From assembly GCA_002350725.1 (NCBI GenBank), contig DEFJ01000024.1:1-64000 (forward strand): a DNA stretch of 64,000 nucleotides. The letters run 5' to 3'. This DNA comes from Cyanobacteria bacterium UBA2855. Its GTDB lineage: Bacteria > Cyanobacteriota > Vampirovibrionia > Gastranaerophilales > Gastranaerophilaceae. Each line of letters starts with the position of its first letter. The stretch's first letter is position 1. Position numbers and translations under genes: made by a program. The notes beneath the pieces were generated by a model. It saw nothing but the letters and a program-made list of their open reading frames with translations. It was not told the origin of the DNA and made no database searches. Below, in pieces: positions 1 through 8,949 of the stretch.

Positions 1-497
1 AAGTTGATTTTTTGATGGATTTATTGGGTCAGACTTTAAAAAATGAATTACAGGAAATGCACGAAAACAATGTCGTTATTAATTTCCTTGGAGATTTAAC
101 AAAGTTAAGTCCTAAGTTGCAAGAAATTCTAAGTCATTCTGTTGAGGTTACAAAAAATAATAGCGGCGTAAGATTACAAATAGCTTTTAATTACGGAGCA
201 AGAGATGAAATATTACATGCGGTAAAAGATATTGTATCGTGTGTAAAAAACGGCAGTTTATCACCTGAGGATATTTCTGTTGACACTATTTCCCAAGCTT
301 TGTACACAAAAAATATTCCGGACCCTGATTTATTAATTAGAACCGGCGGAGATATGAGAGTTTCAAATTATTTGTTATGGCAGATTGCGTATTCAGAGTT
401 CTATGTAACAAAAATGCTTTGGCCGGATTTTGATAAACAGGCTCTTTCTGATGCAATAGAGGAATTTCATTCTCGTCAGCGCAGATACGGTAAATAG
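1..497 (+). CDS. uppS: Undecaprenyl diphosphate synthase, 5' end missing
   Basis: This is the C-terminal two thirds of a cis-prenyltransferase that makes the C55 lipid carrier for peptidoglycan and surface glycans. The reading frame is open to the window edge (V-D-F-L-M-D-L), so the true start lies upstream. Family motifs are visible: NYGARDEI, then DPDLLIRTGGDMRVSNYLLW and AYSEFY, with the usual RRYGK end. Conserved Arg and Ser residues that bind isopentenyl diphosphate fall in the RTGG and RVSN segments. It is followed nine bases later by rdgB on the same strand, so the two are probably co-transcribed. Confidence 0.95.
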   Translation, partial: VDFLMDLLGQTLKNELQEMHENNVVINFLGDLTKLSPKLQEILSHSVEVTKNNSGVRLQIAFNYGARDEILHAVKDIVSCVKNGSLSPEDISVDTISQALYTKNIPDPDLLIRTGGDMRVSNYLLWQIAYSEFYVTKMLWPDFDKQALSDAIEEFHSRQRRYGK

Positions 498-506
498 GAG
501 TATTTT

Positions 507-1097
507 ATGCAAATAGTTTTTGGGACATCAAATCCTCATAAAGTAAAAGAATTAAACGGGATAGTCAAAGCGTACGGTATTAAGGATGTAGAATTTATTT
601 TACCGCCTGAGGGTTTTGACCCTGATGAAACAGGAACTACATTTGAAGAAAATTCGTTAATTAAAGCGCAAGAAGCAAGCAAAATTTCTGGTATGATTTC
701 GTTGGCGGATGATTCCGGTTTGTGCGTAGAGGTTTTAAACGGAGAACCCGGGATATATTCTGCCCGATATGCCGAAACGCCACAAAAACGTATTGATAAA
801 TTACTTGCGGCAGTTGCACCGTTTGAAAATCGCAGAGCAAAATTTGTATGTGCTATGACACTCACAGATAAAGACGGAAATGTATTATTTGCCGATAGAG
901 GAGAATGCCATGGCAAAATCGCTAAAACTCAAGCCGGAACAGGCGGGTTTGGATATGATCCGATATTTTTGGTAGATGGCAAGAATGGTCTTACTATGGC
1001 TGAATTATCGGAAAATGAAAAAAATGAAGTTTCCCACAGGGGCAATGCTCTTAGAAAAGTGCTTAAATATCTAAGTGAGTCATCTGTAAAATCATAA
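507..1097 (+). CDS. rdgB: Non-canonical purine NTP pyrophosphatase (RdgB/HAM1 family)
   Basis: The predicted enzyme hydrolyses dITP/ITP and XTP to monophosphates, which keeps deaminated purines out of DNA and RNA. The 196-residue length is normal. The N-terminal TSNPHKVKEL substrate loop, the SLADDSGLCVEVL block with its acidic metal ligands, GEPGIYSARYA, and the GFGYDPIF and SHRGNAL motifs are all present. AGGAG lies six bases before the ATG. It ends two bases before the convergent exporter gene, with no obvious terminator between them. Confidence 0.95.
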   Translation: MQIVFGTSNPHKVKELNGIVKAYGIKDVEFILPPEGFDPDETGTTFEENSLIKAQEASKISGMISLADDSGLCVEVLNGEPGIYSARYAETPQKRIDKLLAAVAPFENRRAKFVCAMTLTDKDGNVLFADRGECHGKIAKTQAGTGGFGYDPIFLVDGKNGLTMAELSENEKNEVSHRGNALRKVLKYLSESSVKS

Positions 1098-1098
1098 A

Positions 1099-4000
1099 TC
1101 AGTTGAAAAAATCGTAAAAATGAAAGAATTGAAAAGGGTTAATCTTAATAGTCCGTTCCATAAATTTTACATACGACTTTACCAGCTCTTTTTCTGAAAG
1201 ATTTTGTTGTTTTTCTAGAATTACATGATACTTGTTACCTATTTTTATTGCAGAAATAAAATATGTTGGTACTTCCATCAATTTAGCCAGCTTAAATGCT
1301 CCCTGCGGCAATTTTATATCACGAGATAAAAATTTTACCGTTACACTTCTCGCATCATTATTTTGGGCAAGTCTATCACCGGCAATAAATACCATATCGC
1401 CTTTATTAAGGTTTTCTTTTAATTCTATTCCTGTATTTAAATCGATTTCTTCAACTTGAAAAATATTTACCGGAAAATTAATTTTTAAAGTTTTCAAAAA
1501 ATCATTAAAAATCTGACTTTGTCGGTTACTCATAAAAATATTTACTTTAAAATTTGGGGTTTTCTGTTGATTTAGCAGTAGTGTTTGTAATATTTCAATA
1601 TTGCCAATATGGTTACAAATAAAAAATACTCCACACTTTTTTTCAATATCTTCAAACAATGTTTTTTTATCGGCATCATTGTCAAAAATAATGTCACTTT
1701 CATTAAAATTCCCGCTATACACAAGCATTTTATCTACAAGAGAATTTGCATATGAAAGTATATGTTTGAATTTATTCAACAAATTTGATTTTAATCCTGT
1801 ATATTCTTCTACCGTTTTTAAATATTTTTCCGAATATTTTCTGATTTTAGATGCAAATATAAAAGTAAATACAGACATAAAAAATGCAATTACATACAAA
1901 ATATTCTTACCAAAAATCTTAAATAAAAACCAAGATAAGTATAATCGTTTTTTACCTGCTGATTGCTCTTCAACTTGAAACCATTTAGCATACTCATGAT
2001 TTTGATTTTCCATTAATAACGGGTTAAAGTATTTTTTTATTAGCAAATAACCTATTATGTATGATGTAGTTATACCAAAAAATAAAATTAGAGCCATTGA
2101 ACTTAATAATTTGAACCCGCATAACGCCAACATTAAAAACGAAAAAGAAGTAGTCACGCAAGATACAAAAACTGCACTTTCAGTATTTTCTTCAGAGTTA
2201 ATTCTAAATATAGAATAATCTATCGTAAAACCAAGAACTAAAAATATAGTAATTACACTAAATAAATTTAATTCTCCATATATTAGTGCAGTCATTAAAA
2301 TTGCAGCTACAATACCGCCTATTGATGGTAAAATTGTAATAAAAGCTTTTCTATAATTGTATAAACAGGCTAATAACATATACAATAATATAAGAACAAC
2401 AGGAAATAATCCCATAAGTATATGTCGATAATGAGTCATATAATATCTTATATCCGATTGTAAATTAATTACGCCCACATTTTTTTCATTTAAATTTAAT
2501 TTTTTATTTCCAAAAACAACTATCAAGGAAGTTTTTTCATTGAGCATTAAATCATTTAAGTACATGTTATCAAATTTTATCGGAACAAATTTAGCGGTTT
2601 TTAATTTGCGGATTTGATTAGCAGAAAGAATATCCGAATAATTATTCAGGTTATTATGATACAGATTTTTTACAAGATTATAATTTTCATATTGTGTTTT
2701 TACCGATGGAAAAATTTTTGAAAGAGAAATATATTCAATATTATTTGCATCAAGCTCTTTAGTTATTTTTTCTTCTGTTTCTATAATTTTATTTATATTA
2801 TCCGCCTTTACCGTAATTATCTGAGAATAAGCCTCTTCGCCGGAAATTTTATTATATAAATTCTCTGCTTTAAGAAGATCTCTTGTCGGAGTATACAAAG
2901 CTGTCAAATTATCATTAAAATGTAATCTCGCAAACCCCGCCATACTTAATATAAATATTATAAACAGACAAATTTTATAGATATTTGTTTGTGGTTCGTA
3001 GTTTTTAACAGGTTTTACAGCATTAAAGCATGGATAAATAAACAAAACAATCAAATATATCCCTAAAAGTCCGAAAATTGTAAATACTGCAACTTGCTCT
3101 AACAGTTCAATTCCGGTAAAATACAATAATGCAAAAGGGACAACAGTAGTTATGAAACTAAATGAAAGATTTTTGATGAACTTGCTATCAACTTTATCCG
3201 CAAAAAAATAATGATACGAATAATCTATACCTATACCAATCAATGTAGTTGAAAATACCATTGTTATAACTTGAAAATTTTCAAACCACAATTTTGTAGT
3301 AACGAATCCTAACAACATCCCAAAAATTATACTCAATGCCATTGGTAACAGTAATTTTAAATCTCTGAAATATTTTAAAGTTAAAAATATAATAATTAAA
3401 GTTGACAAGATACAAATAATATTAATATCAGTCACAGACCTTGTACTTGTATAATAGGAGTGAATAGGGGCTCCTGCAAGATATATTTTTGAATGGTTAT
3501 CTGAAAGATATCTTTGGAAATTTATTAACTCCCTAATCTTTTTATTACTTATATCAGGAGATAAAGCTTCATTTTTTTTAAATTTTATACTCATATAATC
3601 ATAATATTTGCCATCAAGATAATCAATTTTGTCTGAAATTTTTCTGTTTGAAAGTATAAAATCATCCAACAATAAATACGGGTCTTTATCCAGCGTTGTT
3701 AATTGTATACCTGTTGGATTGTACAACTTTTCAATGCTTTTTGCATAAATTTCATCATATTTTTTACCCTTTAAAAGGATTTTTGTTTCTTTAGATAAAA
3801 AATTTGTCGGTTGCAGCAGGTATTTATTTAATATCTTTGATACATCAGGGGTAGTTATTTCAAAATAATCCGTGTCAATTTGTTTTATAAAATCATGTTT
3901 TAATTTATCTAAATCTTCCTGATTATCATTTTCAAATATAACTTTTATTACAGAAGAAGATTTATTTGCAATAGAAACAATATCAGTTGAATTTATTACT

Positions 4001-4119
4001 TTTTGGGGCAAAAGAGTTTTTAACAGATTGGTTTCAATATAACCTTTATGCGTAAAACCTAAAAAACATAAAAGAATAATAATTATAAGTAAAATAAATA
4101 TTCTTATTTTGTAAACCAT
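1099..4119 (-). CDS. RND/MMPL-family exporter fused to an LpxL-type acyltransferase (ApeM-like)
   Basis: A 1006-residue membrane protein. Residues about 1-700 form an MMPL/RND permease: an N-terminal membrane helix, a large periplasmic loop, then two groups of membrane helices, each with a G-x-x-x-D-Y type signature (GIGIDYSYHYFF and GFTIDYSIF). From about residue 735, after another hydrophobic segment, a second domain resembles lauroyl acyltransferases (LpxL/HtrB). It has H837-x4-E842 (the family uses H-x4-D/E) and a GDRL block. In aryl polyene clusters the exporter and this kind of acyltransferase are usually on different polypeptides, so this is a fusion. It overlaps the LolA-like gene by 16 bases and is the last gene of the leftward arm. 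It probably moves or finishes a lipid-linked polyene at the inner membrane. The function is inferred from context. Confidence 0.8.
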   Translation of the reverse strand: MVYKIRIFILLIIIILLCFLGFTHKGYIETNLLKTLLPQKVINSTDIVSIANKSSSVIKVIFENDNQEDLDKLKHDFIKQIDTDYFEITTPDVSKILNKYLLQPTNFLSKETKILLKGKKYDEIYAKSIEKLYNPTGIQLTTLDKDPYLLLDDFILSNRKISDKIDYLDGKYYDYMSIKFKKNEALSPDISNKKIRELINFQRYLSDNHSKIYLAGAPIHSYYTSTRSVTDINIICILSTLIIIFLTLKYFRDLKLLLPMALSIIFGMLLGFVTTKLWFENFQVITMVFSTTLIGIGIDYSYHYFFADKVDSKFIKNLSFSFITTVVPFALLYFTGIELLEQVAVFTIFGLLGIYLIVLFIYPCFNAVKPVKNYEPQTNIYKICLFIIFILSMAGFARLHFNDNLTALYTPTRDLLKAENLYNKISGEEAYSQIITVKADNINKIIETEEKITKELDANNIEYISLSKIFPSVKTQYENYNLVKNLYHNNLNNYSDILSANQIRKLKTAKFVPIKFDNMYLNDLMLNEKTSLIVVFGNKKLNLNEKNVGVINLQSDIRYYMTHYRHILMGLFPVVLILLYMLLACLYNYRKAFITILPSIGGIVAAILMTALIYGELNLFSVITIFLVLGFTIDYSIFRINSEENTESAVFVSCVTTSFSFLMLALCGFKLLSSMALILFFGITTSYIIGYLLIKKYFNPLLMENQNHEYAKWFQVEEQSAGKKRLYLSWFLFKIFGKNILYVIAFFMSVFTFIFASKIRKYSEKYLKTVEEYTGLKSNLLNKFKHILSYANSLVDKMLVYSGNFNESDIIFDNDADKKTLFEDIEKKCGVFFICNHIGNIEILQTLLLNQQKTPNFKVNIFMSNRQSQIFNDFLKTLKINFPVNIFQVEEIDLNTGIELKENLNKGDMVFIAGDRLAQNNDARSVTVKFLSRDIKLPQGAFKLAKLMEVPTYFISAIKIGNKYHVILEKQQNLSEKELVKSYVKFMERTIKINPFQFFHFYDFFN

Positions 4120-4619
4120 AATGTCGTCATATTTCCGTTTGTTTGCTTGATAATAATTTTGTTTATATAATCAGCTCCATTAAGAGTAATTGATGAAATA
4201 TAATTATATGCATTTGAATTTTTCTTCGGTTTCATCCCAAGAGTCCATTTATTTATATTTCCTTCATAAAAGAAATAAAATTCTCTTTCAAGTCTTGAAT
4301 ATTTTTTAGCTGATATTGCGTTTATAATATCGTTTATTTGTTTGTAATTTTTGTTTGTATAATCAACGGTTGATTCAAAGGGATATAATGTGTGAAAATA
4401 CACCCCTTTATTTTCAACAAATTCAAAATCACCCGATGATATAAGAGGTTTAGAAATATTTTGTAAATGTTTTTCTTGTTTAAATTTACATTTTATACTG
4501 TGAATTTTTGGTATTTGCTTTGAAATACTTTCAAAATTTGACGGAAACTTATATACATCAGCCAACACCGGACAAGATATTATAAAAAATAATAAGATAA
4601 TAAAACTAAATTTTTTCAT
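4104..4619 (-). CDS. LolA-like periplasmic lipid carrier (ApeL-like)
   Basis: A 171-residue exported protein with a clear signal peptide (MKKFSFIILLFFIISCPVLA, cleavage after Ala). The rest reads as a LolA/LolB-type beta sheet: an early 'KFKQEKHLQN' strand (family: fxQ), 'ISSGDFEFVENKGVYF' and later edge strands. LolA-like proteins are a standard part of aryl polyene clusters and are thought to carry the lipidated product across the periplasm with the MMPL exporter. It overlaps the thioesterase gene upstream by 14 bases and the exporter downstream by 16, so translation is coupled. Confidence 0.75.
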   Translation of the reverse strand: MKKFSFIILLFFIISCPVLADVYKFPSNFESISKQIPKIHSIKCKFKQEKHLQNISKPLISSGDFEFVENKGVYFHTLYPFESTVDYTNKNYKQINDIINAISAKKYSRLEREFYFFYEGNINKWTLGMKPKKNSNAYNYISSITLNGADYINKIIIKQTNGNMTTLWFTK

Positions 4620-5031
4620 TAGACACCTCTTTAATGGCTTCTACAAATCTTTTGGGCGGAGAATATATGCTTTCTTTTGTTTCTATATTTATTCCGATTT
4701 GCATAGTAGTCGCTTCAAAAATTTTATCACCTGTATTTTTGTTGAAAATCGTATATTTAATATCTAATGTCGGCTCAATAGAAATTACATCAAGTTTAAT
4801 CGTTAAAATATCTCTAAATTCGGCAGGCTTTATATATTTTACGTTCATTTTTGCAATAGGATAAGCTATTCCATCCTCTTTCATATCCTTATATGTATAA
4901 TTAATTTTATCAAACATATCACAGCGTGCTTGTTCCATATAACGCATATAATTTCCGTGCCAAACTACATTTATCGGATCTAAATCTTCAAAAGAAATTT
5001 TTACTTCATACTCTGATTGATACAAACTCAT
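4606..5031 (-). CDS. Hotdog-fold acyl thioesterase, 4HBT/YbgC type (ApeK-like)
   Basis: A 141-residue single hotdog domain. The catalytic region reads SFEDLDPINVVWHGNYMRYMEQAR, where the first Asp of the DxDxxxxVxxxxY signature is kept (D17/D19 region) and followed by the long helix typical of 4-hydroxybenzoyl-CoA thioesterases. It may release or edit acyl chains from the cluster's ACPs. It overlaps the ligase-dehydratase gene by 4 bases and the LolA-like gene by 14. Confidence 0.8.
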   Translation of the reverse strand: MSLYQSEYEVKISFEDLDPINVVWHGNYMRYMEQARCDMFDKINYTYKDMKEDGIAYPIAKMNVKYIKPAEFRDILTIKLDVISIEPTLDIKYTIFNKNTGDKIFEATTMQIGINIETKESIYSPPKRFVEAIKEVSNEKI

Positions 5032-6626
5032 TTACAACACCCTTCAAATATATTTTCGCACAAAAATGTCCCTGAGGCATACTTTTGTGTTTCTGAAAAA
5101 AATTCATAAGATACTTGTTTTTCATCACGCTCAAGCTTCAAATTTATAATGCTGTCAGGCTCAATAATATTCGAAAATTTAATTCTCTTCCATTGACCTT
5201 GCCCCAAAGACAAATCAAAATGAATATTTGCAAATTCTTTTGCTAAGTATAATTGTATTACCCCCGGAACAAGTTTATATTCAGGAAAATGTCCATTGAA
5301 AAAATTACATTGATGATAAAAAAATATTCTATATGTAATACTGTTTTCACTTAACTTTCTATCAAGAATAACCGGTAATGACAAATTTATATTAAATATA
5401 TGTTCAACAATATTTTTATTTATCTTTCCGGCTTTTGTCATGGGTATTTCATCTATAAATTTCCATTTTTGCGGAACAATTTCCGAAACCTCATACAAAT
5501 GTCGTTTCAAATTTTTGGTAAGCGCAGAAATATTATTACTTAGCAAAAATTCTTGTCCGAGTTTAGATAGCGCACAAAGACACACTAATTTTTCTCCGGA
5601 TTTTGTGATATAACAATCATTTACAAATTTATTTAATTTTAAGTGATATTCAATTTCTTCAGCATCTACACGTTTTTCGTATATTTTGTATAATCTGTCT
5701 GTTCGGTTGTTTAATTTTAAATAACGATTATTTATTTCGATATCATCATTCAAAACTATTTTTTTCTCATAAATATATTCGGATTGCACTTCAGCTTTAC
5801 CACCATTTACTTGTATATTAACATTATTGAACAACACAAAATCATCCTCATATTTGATTTTGTGTGCAATTATTCCTGTTTCCGTACTGCCGTATATTTC
5901 TATTATATCGGATTGTTTTTCGAAGTATTCGTATAATTCTTTATTTAATTTTGAACCGGCAGTAATAATATATTTTGGCGGGATTTTTAAAGAACTATCA
6001 AATTTTGGTAAAGCACACAAAAATGTCGGAGTTGAAATAAGAATAGCATTTTCAACATCAATATCTTCAGGATATGAAATATTTTTTGTACTAATTACTA
6101 ACCCGTTGCATAAGGGCACAAACAAATGCATTGTAATCCCAAAAAGATGACACATTGTAGTAGAAGACATTACTGTATAGTTTTTCTGGCTTAATTTTAA
6201 TTCTTTTCCGGCATCTTTTGCTTCAACAATTAAGTTGTTCAAAGATTTTTTTATCAATTTTGGAGTTCCTGAAGAACCTGACGTGTAAAAATTAACTAAA
6301 GGACTTAATATATCAATATCATAATTTAAAAATTCAGATGGCTCTTTTACATATCCTTCAAGCACATCATATTCAAAATCTAAATTTTTTAATCTGTTTT
6401 TATCCGTAATCAGGTAAACTTTTTTAGAGCAAAAAAGAGCAGCCCAAAATTGTATTATAAAGGAAAAATTGTCTCCCTCAATAATTACTACATTATCTTT
6501 TTTATTTTTCAAAAAATTTATTTCAGCAGCAATCAATCTCTTTAAGTCGTAAAAAGTATAATTATTTATTCCGTCAGTAACGGCTATTTTGCTGTCATAT
6601 TCATTTGTAGTAAAAACCTCCAACAT
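5028..6626 (-). CDS. Acyl-CoA/ACP ligase fused to a FabZ-like dehydratase (ApeH-ApeI fusion)
   Basis: A two-domain enzyme. Residues 1 to about 405 are an ANL adenylating enzyme: the P-loop YTSGSSGTPKLIKK at 114-127, EIYGSTETG (A5-type motif), a shortened NNRTDRLYK hinge, and PMTKAGKINK with the C-terminal catalytic Lys. Residues about 410-532 form a hotdog dehydratase with NGHFPEYKLVPGV, in which H446 is the expected catalytic His of the FabZ/FabA GHFP motif. In characterised aryl polyene clusters, ApeH (ligase) and ApeI (dehydratase) are neighbouring separate genes; here they are one chain. The ligase would load the starter acid on an ACP and the second domain would dehydrate 3-hydroxyacyl-ACP. 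Substrate unknown. Confidence 0.85.
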   Translation of the reverse strand: MLEVFTTNEYDSKIAVTDGINNYTFYDLKRLIAAEINFLKNKKDNVVIIEGDNFSFIIQFWAALFCSKKVYLITDKNRLKNLDFEYDVLEGYVKEPSEFLNYDIDILSPLVNFYTSGSSGTPKLIKKSLNNLIVEAKDAGKELKLSQKNYTVMSSTTMCHLFGITMHLFVPLCNGLVISTKNISYPEDIDVENAILISTPTFLCALPKFDSSLKIPPKYIITAGSKLNKELYEYFEKQSDIIEIYGSTETGIIAHKIKYEDDFVLFNNVNIQVNGGKAEVQSEYIYEKKIVLNDDIEINNRYLKLNNRTDRLYKIYEKRVDAEEIEYHLKLNKFVNDCYITKSGEKLVCLCALSKLGQEFLLSNNISALTKNLKRHLYEVSEIVPQKWKFIDEIPMTKAGKINKNIVEHIFNINLSLPVILDRKLSENSITYRIFFYHQCNFFNGHFPEYKLVPGVIQLYLAKEFANIHFDLSLGQGQWKRIKFSNIIEPDSIINLKLERDEKQVSYEFFSETQKYASGTFLCENIFEGCCK

Positions 6627-7030
6627 TAAATAAGCTTCCTTCTACGCAAAATAATTCTTACAATATATTCTATCCCAAACAACAATCCGACCAAAATATA
6701 TGAAATACACCCGTTATAAAGTAGCCAAATTTTGTCCGGCAAAAAGATTGTCCATATAGAAATCAGTAAATTAACAAATGTAAAAACACACCAAACATAA
6801 GTTAAATTTCTTGTATAAATCAAAGCAGGTTTTTCTAATTTGTCTTTGCACATTCTTGCAATTTTTTGAATGACAGTTTCTTTTGTAAAAAGAGAACTAA
6901 AAAAGACTATAAAAATAATTGAGTTACAAATCGGAGGGTAAAATTTTAAAAAGACAATTCGCTTAACATAAAATAAAAAAATAATACATAAAGAGATTAA
7001 AACCGGTGTAAAATGTTTAATCTTACCCAT
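6626..7030 (-). CDS. Small inner-membrane protein (ApeG/COG4648-like)
   Basis: A 134-residue protein with four hydrophobic segments (about 9-25, 33-48, 76-93 and 105-126) separated by short basic loops. It sits where aryl polyene clusters encode the small COG4648-type membrane protein, between ACP genes and the ligase, and this position is the main basis for the call. No catalytic motif is visible. It abuts the ligase gene (shared base) and follows the ACP gene by 12 bases, so it belongs to the same operon. Confidence 0.6.
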   Translation of the reverse strand: MGKIKHFTPVLISLCIIFLFYVKRIVFLKFYPPICNSIIFIVFFSSLFTKETVIQKIARMCKDKLEKPALIYTRNLTYVWCVFTFVNLLISIWTIFLPDKIWLLYNGCISYILVGLLFGIEYIVRIILRRRKLI

Positions 7031-7042
7031 ATTACATATTCC

Positions 7043-7294
7043 TTATAAAAGGTTATAAATTGCTTCTACAACATCATTTAATGTTTTTATCTGCTTAAAT
7101 TCTTCCGGAGAAATTCTTTTATCTGTAAATTGTTGTAATCTTACAGCCAAATCAACCGCATCTATACTATCTAAATCCAAATCAGTAAACAGATTTGCAT
7201 TTTTATCTAATAAAGACGTGTCAATTTCAAACTCTTCTTCTAATATTTTGCATACTTTATTATAAATTTCTTCTCTTGAAAATTTTTTATCCAT
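7043..7294 (-). CDS. Acyl carrier protein (ApeF-like)
   Basis: An 83-residue carrier protein. The phosphopantetheine attachment motif is DLDLDSIDAVDLAV with Ser43. Helix 2 following it is typical of ACPs dedicated to type II polyketide or polyene synthesis. It overlaps the upstream ACP gene by 8 bases. Its sequence differs from the housekeeping AcpP at 27533-27763, as expected for a pathway-specific carrier. Confidence 0.9.
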   Translation of the reverse strand: MDKKFSREEIYNKVCKILEEEFEIDTSLLDKNANLFTDLDLDSIDAVDLAVRLQQFTDKRISPEEFKQIKTLNDVVEAIYNLL

Positions 7295-7544
7295 TTTGTT
7301 GTGCCCTTACAAAATCTGAGATTGTTTTAACCGAATAAAAGAGTTTTTTATTTTCTTCTTTATTTTTACCGAGTGTCAAATTATACATTTTTTTTAGTGC
7401 CATTCCAAGCTCTAAAGCATCAATAGAATCAAGTCCTAAACCTTCTCCGAATAAAGGTTCTTCATCAGCTATATCTTCAACAGAAATATCCTCTAACTCT
7501 AAAGATTTTATAATCAATCGTTTAATTTGCTGCTCTAATTCCAT
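7287..7544 (-). CDS. Acyl carrier protein (ApeE-like)
   Basis: An 85-residue second carrier protein with the motif GEGLGLDSIDALELGMAL (Ser40). Paired, distinct ACPs are the rule in aryl polyene clusters. The family expectation is that they split starter loading and chain extension, but which does what here cannot be read from sequence. It is followed by an overlapping second ACP gene and preceded by a 22-base gap after the acyltransferase gene. Confidence 0.9.
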   Translation of the reverse strand: MELEQQIKRLIIKSLELEDISVEDIADEEPLFGEGLGLDSIDALELGMALKKMYNLTLGKNKEENKKLFYSVKTISDFVRAQQNG

Positions 7545-7566
7545 GTAAACATTATAGCATAAAATT

Positions 7567-8298
7567 TTAATTCTGCTTTTTGTATAAACTTGTTGATATT
7601 TGCTTTGTAACTTCTGTTTTAAAAGTCACCTCATCGGGATATTTTTTTAAAAATTCTTTTGTATCAATTTTTCCTATATAACTCAGATTATATTTTACCG
7701 TTTTGTCGCCGGCATCATATATTGGTTGATTAATCTGTAAAAAATCAGAATCACTTTTTAAATTAAGCATAACAATATCTCTATGAGATTTTTGTGCAAT
7801 TAAAGCGGTTCCCCGTCTGATTTTTGGTGTTTCATTTTCCCTGTGTCTGGTCCCCATCGGAAAAATTACTACATTTAACCCGCTATCTATTTTCTTAATT
7901 GTGTTTTCCAACCACTCATCAATTGATTGAACATCAAGTATAAATAACAAATCCACCATACCTTTAAAAAACGGATTACGAGCCAATTTATCGGCAACAA
8001 AACATGTTGCTTGAGGAATTATTGACATTAAAATTACTATATCAATCAAACTCGGATGTGTAGATACAATTATCGAATTTCTAATTGACCCAATTTTATC
8101 CTTATTATCAATTTCCAACTTTATAATTTTTGTTTTTTCCAATATATTTATAAAAAATTTCCAAGATTTGTGTAAGGTTTCATAGTTCTGTATTCTTGTT
8201 TTTTGGAAAGGAAAAATGCAATATCTTACAAATAATGCCCCGATACCGAATAACGATGTTAAAAAAACAACCGCAATTGCTCTATAAATTCTTATCAT
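7567..8298 (-). CDS. PlsC-family 1-acylglycerol-phosphate acyltransferase-like protein (ApeD-like)
   Basis: A 243-residue protein with an N-terminal membrane helix (about 7-30) and an LPLAT domain. The catalytic H-x4-D is STHPSLIDIVIL, and the acceptor/acyl-binding block is VVIFPMGTRHRENE, a form of the usual F-P-E-G-T-R in which Glu is replaced by Met. This substitution suggests an acceptor other than glycerol phosphate. It probably attaches the polyene or a fatty acid to a lipid anchor. It overlaps the chain-length-factor gene by 17 bases. Confidence 0.8.
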   Translation of the reverse strand: MIRIYRAIAVVFLTSLFGIGALFVRYCIFPFQKTRIQNYETLHKSWKFFINILEKTKIIKLEIDNKDKIGSIRNSIIVSTHPSLIDIVILMSIIPQATCFVADKLARNPFFKGMVDLLFILDVQSIDEWLENTIKKIDSGLNVVIFPMGTRHRENETPKIRRGTALIAQKSHRDIVMLNLKSDSDFLQINQPIYDAGDKTVKYNLSYIGKIDTKEFLKKYPDEVTFKTEVTKQISTSLYKKQN

Positions 8299-8911
8299 CG
8301 CCTACCCTTTCAATAGTATATGTAGAGGTATTAAGAGATTTAATATCGCCGCAAAAAAGTTTCACATAACCGTCAAACTCATCTTCTATAGCAGTATTTT
8401 GTTTCATTTTAATTTGATATTTTATAGCTTGAGATGTATTTTTTTTTGCTAAATTAACCGCAAACGTTTTTGAATGTTCATTATCGAAATAATCGGAATA
8501 ACAAAAAAGAATATTATTATAGTTTGATAAAATTGCAGTCAAAAATCCCATAGATATTGAATTTTCACCGGCAGAAATTGCTGTATACGGCACAGGATTT
8601 TTTTTATTTAGTAAAAAAAATCCTTCCGAATAATTGTGAACCGAACCGGAAAATGTATTTGGAGAAACCTCTTTGTCCTTTGTATATTGACCAATAAGTT
8701 TATTCAATCTTTCAACTTCTCCATATTGAGAAGAAAATACTATATTTTGAACATCATTAGAATACGTTTGATTTAACATATAAAGAGCACATTTATCAAT
8801 ATTACTCAATCTTCTTCTCAAAATTTGCGGTATAAAATCCATATTAATTTCATTTGAATCTGTCAAAAAGTTAAACTTATTCACATAAAATTCTAATAAA
8901 ACATCTTTCAT
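8282..8911 (-). CDS. Catalytically dead ketosynthase, chain-length-factor type (ApeC-like)
   Basis: A 209-residue short relative of beta-ketoacyl synthases. The region FSSQYGEVERLNKLI and SPNTFSGSVHNYSEG matches the small KS-like proteins of aryl polyene clusters. The position of the active-site Cys reads TAISAGENSI, so there is no nucleophile, and the whole second half of a KS is absent. In the characterised system the homologue forms a heterodimer with the ApeO ketosynthase, which here starts 38 bases away on the other strand. It is the first gene of the leftward arm. The ATG follows a minus-strand TATAAT by 11 bases, so any leader is only a few bases long. Confidence 0.8.
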   Translation of the reverse strand: MKDVLLEFYVNKFNFLTDSNEINMDFIPQILRRRLSNIDKCALYMLNQTYSNDVQNIVFSSQYGEVERLNKLIGQYTKDKEVSPNTFSGSVHNYSEGFFLLNKKNPVPYTAISAGENSISMGFLTAILSNYNNILFCYSDYFDNEHSKTFAVNLAKKNTSQAIKYQIKMKQNTAIEDEFDGYVKLFCGDIKSLNTSTYTIERVGDDKNL

Positions 8912-8949
8912 GCTAATATTATATTATAAATATCAAGAGGGTTAAAGTT
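8912..8949. promoter_or_regulatory. Divergent promoter region between the two arms of the polyene cluster
   Basis: Only 38 bases separate the two arms. On the plus strand, TGCTAATAT (8911-8919) is an extended -10 serving the ketosynthase gene, whose TTG start is preceded by AGAGG at 8936-8940. On the minus strand, TATAAT (8928-8923) serves the ApeC-like gene and ends 11 bases from its ATG. The two promoters overlap, so polymerase binding for the two arms may be mutually exclusive. Confidence 0.55.
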
